From assembly GCF_937616625.2 (NCBI RefSeq), contig NC_065576.1, positions 13,890,501 through 13,954,500 on the forward strand: 64,000 bases of DNA. The letters are read 5' to 3'. This stretch comes from Mercurialis annua (Eukaryota > Streptophyta > Magnoliopsida > Malpighiales > Euphorbiaceae). The notes under the pieces are model-generated. The model saw nothing but the letters and a program-made list of their open reading frames with translations, had not been told where the DNA came from and did not search any database. A program made the position numbers and the translations under genes. The stretch's first letter is position 1; every line of letters begins with the position of its first letter. Shown here in pieces: positions 58,079 to 64,000 of this stretch.

Positions 58079-59517
58079 TTGAGGATCGGTCCTATTTTAA
58101 TTGAAAGAATTAGGGATGCTCAGAATCAGGATGACAAATTAGTGAAATCCAGATGTGAAGTCCAGCAGGATAATAAAAATGAGTTTAATGTTTCTGATGA
58201 TGGCACTCTACCGTACAAAGGTAGATTATGTGTTCCTAATATTGATATATTGAAAAGAGAAATAATGGAGGAAGCACACGATTCAGCCTATGCTATGCAT
58301 CCGGGGAGTACAAAAATGTATCGTACTTTGAAAGAAAACTATTGGTGGTCGTGAATGAAGAAAGAAATTGCAGAATTTGTGTCTAGATGTTTAACATGCC
58401 AGCAAGTTAAAGCAGAGCATCAACATCCAGTAGGTTTGCTACAACCACTTTCTATTCCTGAACAGAAATAGGAACATGTGACTATGGATTTTGTTGTTGG
58501 GTTACCTAGGACTCAACAGGGACATGATGCGATATGGATTATTGTTCATAGACTAACAAAATCATCACATTTCCTTCATATAAAGGTAAACTATCCTCTT
58601 GATAAACTTGCTAAGATTTACACTAAGGAGATAGTTAGACTGCATGGTGTTCCATATTCTATTGTATCTGATAGGGATGTGAGATTTGCATCAAGGTTTT
58701 GGCAAAGCTTACAACTAGCTTTGGGTACTAAACTGAAGTTCAGTACAGCTTTTCATCCACATATAGATGGGCAATCTGAACGGACTATTCAAACCTTAGA
58801 AGATATGATACGTGCATGCGTGATTGAATTTCAAGGTAGTTGGGATAAATATATGCCACTCATGGAATTTGCATACAACAACAGCTATCATTCAAGTTTG
58901 GGAATGGCTCCTTATGAAGCATTGTATGGTAGAAAATGCAGAACACCAGTGTGTTGGGATGAAATTGGGGAAAAACAGTTAATAGGCCTAGAAATTGTTC
59001 AAATTACTTCAGAAAAAGTACGGTTGATCAGAGATCGCCTCAAGGAGTCCCAAGATAGACAAAAGAGCTATGCTGATTTAAAGAGAAAGCCGGCTGATTA
59101 TAGTGTGGGTGATAAAGTATTTCTAAAGATCTCGCCATGGAAAGAGATATTAAGGTTTGGCAAGCGAGGAAAACTAAGTCCAAGGTTCATTGGTCCATAT
59201 GAAGTAATTGAAAAGATTTGTTCAGCGGCTTACAAATTAGCCTTACCTCCAGAGTTATTGCAGATTCATAATTTCTTTCATGTTTCAATGCTACGGAGAT
59301 ACAAGAGTGATCCTAGTCACGTCTTACAGGTTCAGCCCATAAAGGTAAAGGACGATTTATCATATGAAGAAGAACCAGTTATTATTTTAGCAAAGAAAGA
59401 TAAAGGGTTAAGAAATAAAGTCCTTTAGTGAAAATATTATGGAATCATCAAGGAAGTGAGGAAGCAACTTCGGAGCGAGAGGAGGATATGAGAAGTCGAT
59501 ACCCTCATCTATTCTAG
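58079..59517 (+). pseudogene. Tekay integrase with C-terminal chromodomain, broken
   Basis: The HHCC zinc finger begins in 58079-58354 (EEAHDSAYAMHPGSTKMYRT) and is cut by a stop at about 58352. It ends with FVSRCLTCQQVKAEHQ, and another stop follows at about 58470. The core is a 316-codon open frame (58478-59428). It keeps D (MDFVVGLPRTQQGHDAIW), D (YSIVSDRDVRFASRFWQ) and E (GQSERTIQTLEDMIRACVIE), then SLGMAPYEALYGRKCRTPVC and the GPY motif (SPRFIGPYEVIEK). The chromodomain starts in frame (VKDDLSYEEEPVIILAKKDK) but a shift at about 59425 separates its end (WNHQGSEEATSEREEDMRSR, stop 59515-59517). That ending is typical of Tekay/Del chromoviruses. Confidence 0.9.
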
Positions 59518-59540
59518 ATTAATTTTAAGGAAGAAATTTC

Positions 59541-59556
59541 CTAAGGTGGGGATAAT
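59541..59556 (+). other. Polypurine tract of the Tekay element
   Basis: ctaaggtggggataat immediately precedes the LTR start TGTCACACCC, about 25 bp after the chromodomain stop. Confidence 0.8.
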
Positions 59557-61855
59557 TGTCACACCCATACTCTAATGTTAGATTATGAATTCATTAAACA
59601 TTCATTATCGTACATTAAAATTCTAGAGTTTATTTAGCATGTCAATTGATTTCTTTGAAAATTATTAGGACTCAATTGAAATAGAAATCCGTCGTTAAAC
59701 TAGAATAATTTCGTTGGATTAAAAAAAATTGAATTTATGGAATTATCAAAGGGCTAAAAGATACTTTAGTATGGCTGTAATAAGATAATTAAAAATCTTA
59801 TTTATTGTTCTTATCATAAGCTATGACTTACATAGAGTTAAAGTTCACCTCTTAAGCAATTCTTCCTCTTATAACAATCATAAGAGAGAAAGAGGGAGAT
59901 ATAATAAACACAAAACCTAACTTCAAACATGATCAAATTCTACTATAATTGATGTTCTAAATCAAGTGAAAGTTAATTGGTAAGTATCTTCATCTAATTA
60001 TGTAGTTTAATTGTTGTTTATCTTATTTTATTTTTGTTCTGTTTTCTGATTCAACAGTACAACCTCAGTAGTTTGCACATAAGTAGAATTATGGAACTTC
60101 AAATCAAGTAACTCTTGATTCTAAACAAACTTTAGAGTGTCAACTACAAATTTTATTCTTTGAGCTTAATCTTGTTCAATCGTTTTAGTACCTTAAATGT
60201 CCATGACATTTTACTGCTTCAACTGTGAAAGAAGTTTGACCTCACCTCACTTAAACTGAAATAACTGATTACTCTGATATTGAAATGTAGAAAGAATTTT
60301 TGATTTTCATTCTAGACTCAAAGGGATAAACTTTCACCGAAGGGTTTGTTAAAATTATGTCTATATTTTGCCCAGGACATGTTTGATTAGAGGCCTAATG
60401 CTCTGCCTAGTAAGGTAGATTTGTTGCCAAGTTTATAATCATGCATAAGTACGTATATATGATTGTGATGGCGTTTTGCAATTTACGTTGTTCATTTAGG
60501 TGCTCGTTTTGGCAACAATGGTGCAAGTAGAAAGTAAGGCAGTTTGTGACGTGATTTTGGACTAGTTTTGGTTGTTGTGTGGTGAGTAGATATACTAGCC
60601 CTTGCTACTGGAATCAATTTGCTATTTTGATATTCAAAGTGTCAAGGTTATTGTGTTTTAAGCGGTTATATATGGTTGTTTTGAAAATGTACGAAAGGTG
60701 TTCGATAAAATGTTTTTTTGAACGTTTTAAATGATACATTATGCAATGTTGTTTATAAATGAAAGATGTGTTGATTGAAATCAATATGTGGATATGATTA
60801 GGATTAAGATATTATCCTTTTGATAGATTGACTTATTTGTTATAGAAGTGTTATGCCTTTCGACGAATTCAATAGTCATTTGATTTGGCAAATGACGTAT
60901 GAAAATGTTTGAGTTGGTTAAGTTTTGAATGATAATTTGAAATGGTTTTATTGTTGAATTGTATTGAGTTTTGATGAAATGATTTGAGATTTCTTTTATG
61001 TGATATGCCTACTCTGTAACGATATATTTGGGAGGTGCTAAGTTGTGATATGCACCTGGTTATGTGCTGAGTTAGTTATATGCACATGTGAGATATTATG
61101 AGTGTCTATGCGCATTTGAAACACGACACTTGATTGATGGTCAGTAAAGGGAGAAGGGCTAAGCCGTGCTAATGATGGATAAGGGTTAGCCGTCAAGTGT
61201 CTCTAGATATGTTGGTTAGACTGTAGATCAGTGTTGTATTCCTGATCACAGGCCTATTGTTTATATTATTGTTACATCGTAGTATATCACTGTTATAGTT
61301 GATTATTAATATAAACTATGTTTCACATTTAAAATGAAATTGTTTTGATATTGTAAATGTTTTCGTGATGGACTTTACACGTATTTTGTATTGTATTGAA
61401 CTATTTTCTAGTATTCGTTATTATATGATATACTTACTTTAAGTATATGAATGTTTTATGCTTGTTATGTCTATACACTGAGTTTTCGCTCATTTTAGTT
61501 GTTTTAAAACCTTTTCAGTTAGCAAAGCAGTCTATAGTACAGTTGCCTAGAGAGAGTTGGGCTTAGAGTTTGGTCTTGAGACATAGAGATTGTCCACACC
61601 TTCGAGTTTTGAGATGCCTTGATGTTTTGGTTTATAATAAACTTATTTGTACTTATAGATATATTTTGAACCATATGTATATAAGTTTGTAACAATACTT
61701 ATTTTTCATACAATGGTTTAAATAAAAATGTTGTATAAAGGTTTTTCTTATATTTATGCTTAATTATTTACAGAATACGTTTTACGATTTTGATTTGGTA
61801 TTAAATATATTTTAAATAATTGTCAATCTCGTGCTAAGTAAGGCGGGGTCTGACA
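59557..61855 (+). mobile_element. Tekay 3' LTR, 2299 bp
   Basis: It is colinear with 45062-45330 plus 52323-54447. It starts TGTCACACCC and ends gtctgaca. It is followed not by flanking DNA but by a second copy of the element's leader. The LTR body shares long near-identical stretches with the 5' copy (for example tgatatgcctactctgtaac at 53584 and 61000). Confidence 0.92.
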
Positions 61856-61972
61856 ATTTTGATATTAGAGTTTCGGTTTGATGGTCATAAAGACTCTTCA
61901 GTTTTGGTTTTTGATATTTTATTTTATTTTATTTTTATTATAGGACCATGGAAGCTCAAGGTTATGGTGATA
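61856..61972 (+). mobile_element. Second Tekay internal leader and gag start (left part)
   Basis: attttgatattagagtttcg mirrors the leader after the 5' LTR, with a degenerate primer-binding site. The sequence continues to ttataggaccatggaagctc, the gag start. It lacks MITE D. It is interrupted at 61973 by a solo LTR and resumes at 63737. Confidence 0.85.
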
Positions 61973-63736
61973 TGTTGGTAAAAATACGCAAGCGTACGTA
62001 TGCCAACTTGTAATACAGACTGCGAAGTCCGGATATCGTACCCACAGAGAGAGTTCTAAAGACAACTAGTCAAAGTACTCGATTCGAATAGCCGAAAAGA
62101 TAATTTTTGTTGGTTTTGTAAATTAAAAGACAAATATTGATAAATGTAGATTAAAGTAAAGTAAAGCTGTAATTCAAAAGGTGTTTTAACAATAATGGGA
62201 AAAGCAGGGATTATTAATCTTAGTTATGCTGTTTACTTAATTCAGATTATGGATTATATGGTTCTGATGACGTTCAAACTAATCTAGAGCACCTAAAATT
62301 CTCTCTCGAGCAATTACAGGCAAAAGCATTAAACTACTAATACTAGGTTAATTATTCAGTCTCGCACAATGATTAACCTAAGTATAAATCGATTTAATGA
62401 TTATTAAGCAAATTCAAAGAACCCGCACTCGTTAATTCACTCTCGCACAATCAACTCTTGCGTTCTTAATTATATTGTTCTATTCCAATTTTACTCTCTC
62501 GAGCTAAAATCAAAACATACGGCAAAGACTAAGTGATCAGTTTAGGCTAAGCATTAAACACAATAATTAAAACCCATCAAGAACACAAAACCCATAAGTC
62601 CAATTCAATTAAACAGACATAATTTCGATTAATAATCCCCAATGAAGGGTTTAGCTAGACATAATAATGAAATAACTCAAAACAATAATTAAAGAACTCA
62701 TTCTAAGATTAAATTGAATACTGAATATAGAATTGAAAATAATCGTACCTTGTTCGAAAGTAAACTAATGATAATCGACAAGAAAAATAATGAAGAACTG
62801 AATAAATCGATAATCCAACAATAATGAAAACTCTAGTCTATGGTTTATGTGATTACAAAAACTACGCGACCCTTTGTTCGATGTTAAACTCCCTATTTAT
62901 ACGGCTCCCAACTTCATAATCTGATATTAGGTCAAGATAGATGAAAACCCAGAAGTGCCCTTTGAGTTTCTCGGAGTTTGGAGTTAAAACGGACAATTTA
63001 GTCTTTTTCCAGTCGCAGCTTTCGACACTTACATGACCGTGTAAGGTAGTACACGTTCGTGTTCCTTATGTCTTAGCCAAATCTTCAAATTTCACAAAAT
63101 CATGTGCTTCGGCGAAAGTACACGTTCGTGTACTTTTGTTCTTCGAGATAGTACACGTTCGTGTACTCTGGGACTTGGCTGAATATTCATTCAATTTGGC
63201 TTCACAAAACTCACCCTTCGGCGAAAGTACACATTCGTGTACTTTAACACTGCAGAGAAGTACACGTTCGTGTACTACATCACTTGGCCAATTCTTCTGA
63301 TTTCTTTCTCAGCTCCTCAAATACCACCCTTCGGCGAAAATACACGTTCGTGTATTTTTGTTCTTCAGCTCAGTACACGTTCGTGTACTAGGTAACTTAG
63401 TCATTTCCACTTGATTTCTTCATGCATCTCAAACATCACCCTTCGGCGATAATACACGTTCGTGTATTCTAGTACTATGGAGGAGTACACGTTCGTGAAC
63501 TTGGTCACTTAGCCCAAATCACCTATTTCCACTTCTCGATTCTCCTATGATCCGCTTCGACTTCTTGAAATCTCTGAATATCATCAAAATTACTCCAAAT
63601 TACGCCATACTTGCACATTTTCCCTGAAATACTCAACATGGCAATAAGTACCCAAATAACGCTCAAAAACACACATCAACATGTAAATACCGTATCAAAA
63701 GTATACCTAAGTATAGGGGTATTTCTACCCCTATCA
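61973..63736 (-). mobile_element. Solo LTR, 1764 bp, target duplication TGATA
   Basis: On the plus strand it runs TGTTGGTAAAAATACGCAAG...ctacccctatca and is flanked by TGATA at 61968-61972 and 63737-63741. On the minus strand it begins TGATAGGGGTAG and has a TATA box TATAAATA (62894-62901) about 840 bp in, so it is oriented minus. The end block (minus strand: gtgggtacgatatccggact, then gcaagtt... tacgcttgcg) resembles Athila/Tat-type LTR ends in my memory. No internal region or coding sequence is present. Confidence 0.85.
63047..63501. repeat. Nine near-palindromes of AGTACACGTTCGTGTACT type
   Basis: Nine copies are arranged as pairs in units of about 110 bp, each unit opened by cttcggcga. 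The stem is GTACACG/CGTGTAC around a TT centre. In two copies (about 63337 and 63445) both arms change together to ATACACG/CGTGTAT. In element orientation the array lies about 150-600 bp upstream of the TATA box. Confidence 0.9.
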
Positions 63737-63805
63737 TGATATGGCTTCTCAACGTGAGAATGTTGGCCAATATGGTAGGAATGTAGAGGATGAGGCAGAG
63801 TCTAT
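63737..63805 (+). mobile_element. Second Tekay gag start (right part), truncated
   Basis: Following the target duplication, atggcttctcaacgtgagaa and tgttggcc match 54890-54910. The match continues through ggatgaggcagagtcta and is lost at about 63803. Confidence 0.85.
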
Positions 63806-64000
63806 AACTCTACTTATGTGCAAAATCCCCAAAATAAGGAAAAACAATTTATAAAAATAATACGCAAAGTAAATAGCAAACTCACGACTTGCTATCCAAA
63901 CCCAAACACGTAGAGCAACTCTGTAATGTCCTTGAACTCCAGGTTCCGCCGGTAGTTGTCCTGTCGAAACTAGATTGAAAATGACAACTAAACGTAATTA
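63806..64000. other. Unassigned window end
   Basis: The first 20 bp (aactctacttatgtgcaaa) resemble the complement of gtttgcacataagtagagt in the Tekay LTR (about 52589-52607), hinting at a rearrangement joint. The rest has no feature I recognise. Confidence 0.35.

Larger units (their letters stand above)
45062..61855 (+). mobile_element. Tekay-type Ty3/gypsy chromovirus, LTR to LTR, with nested element
   Basis: Both LTRs start TGTCACACCCATACTCTAAT and end ggcggggtctgaca. A primer-binding site follows the first LTR, and gag, protease, RT, RNase H, integrase and a chromodomain follow in gypsy order. The polypurine tract is at about 59541-59556. The 5' LTR is 9.4 kb only because a 7-kb element (45331-52322) sits in it; without the insert it is about 2.39 kb, against 2299 bp for the 3' LTR. 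The element is dead: every domain carries stops or shifts. No simple target duplication can be assigned because another internal leader follows the 3' LTR. Confidence 0.9.

Overview
The window is plant nuclear DNA, almost certainly from an angiosperm and probably a eudicot. The evidence is AT-rich DNA packed with decayed retrotransposons (Ty3/gypsy Tekay type, a Tat-like element, Ty1/copia, L1-type LINEs), a Stowaway MITE, several other MITE families, and one intact gene for a plant-specific IDA-LIKE signalling peptide. I see no bacterial-type operons, no CRISPR array and no RNA genes.

Layout. 1-3000 is the 3' interior of a decayed gypsy element, ending in a polypurine tract and a 3.5-kb LTR (3001-6535). 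This LTR carries two different hairpin arrays. An oppositely oriented LTR (6536-8382, with a nested MITE) and two LTR pieces meeting head to head (about 8970-11140) follow. 11400-15345 is a decayed minus-strand LINE. 15346-19299 holds a large imperfect palindrome and MITEs. 19300-21780 is an LTR-like segment, 21785-23660 a broken minus-strand copia element, and 23759-25317 a probable copia solo LTR. 25318-27870 is AT-rich filler. 27870-34330 is a second, plus-strand LINE interrupted by an LTR-like insertion.

The one convincing host gene is at 36128-36409 (minus): a 93-residue IDL6/IDL7-like peptide precursor. 36975-38890 holds a MITE, unassigned sequence and a 190-bp Stowaway element. 40782-45061 is another decayed gypsy element plus head-to-head LTR pieces.

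45062-61855 is a Tekay-type chromovirus with broken gag-pol. Its 5' LTR was split by a 7-kb Tat-like LTR retrotransposon (45331-52322, target duplication TTGTG). That insert has lost gag-pol but keeps an antisense plant-mobile-domain gene remnant, and its LTRs carry a heat-shock-element array just upstream of the TATA position. Downstream of the Tekay 3' LTR a second copy of its internal leader begins, interrupted by a 1.76-kb solo LTR (61973-63736, target duplication TGATA) that contains nine near-palindromes.

No single autonomous new system is evident. The most interesting signals are the hairpin arrays with compensatory stem changes in several LTR families, the heat-shock-like LTR promoter, and the antisense mobile-domain gene. 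All boundaries and homologies were read by eye. Element ends supported by target-site duplications are firm; others are approximate.
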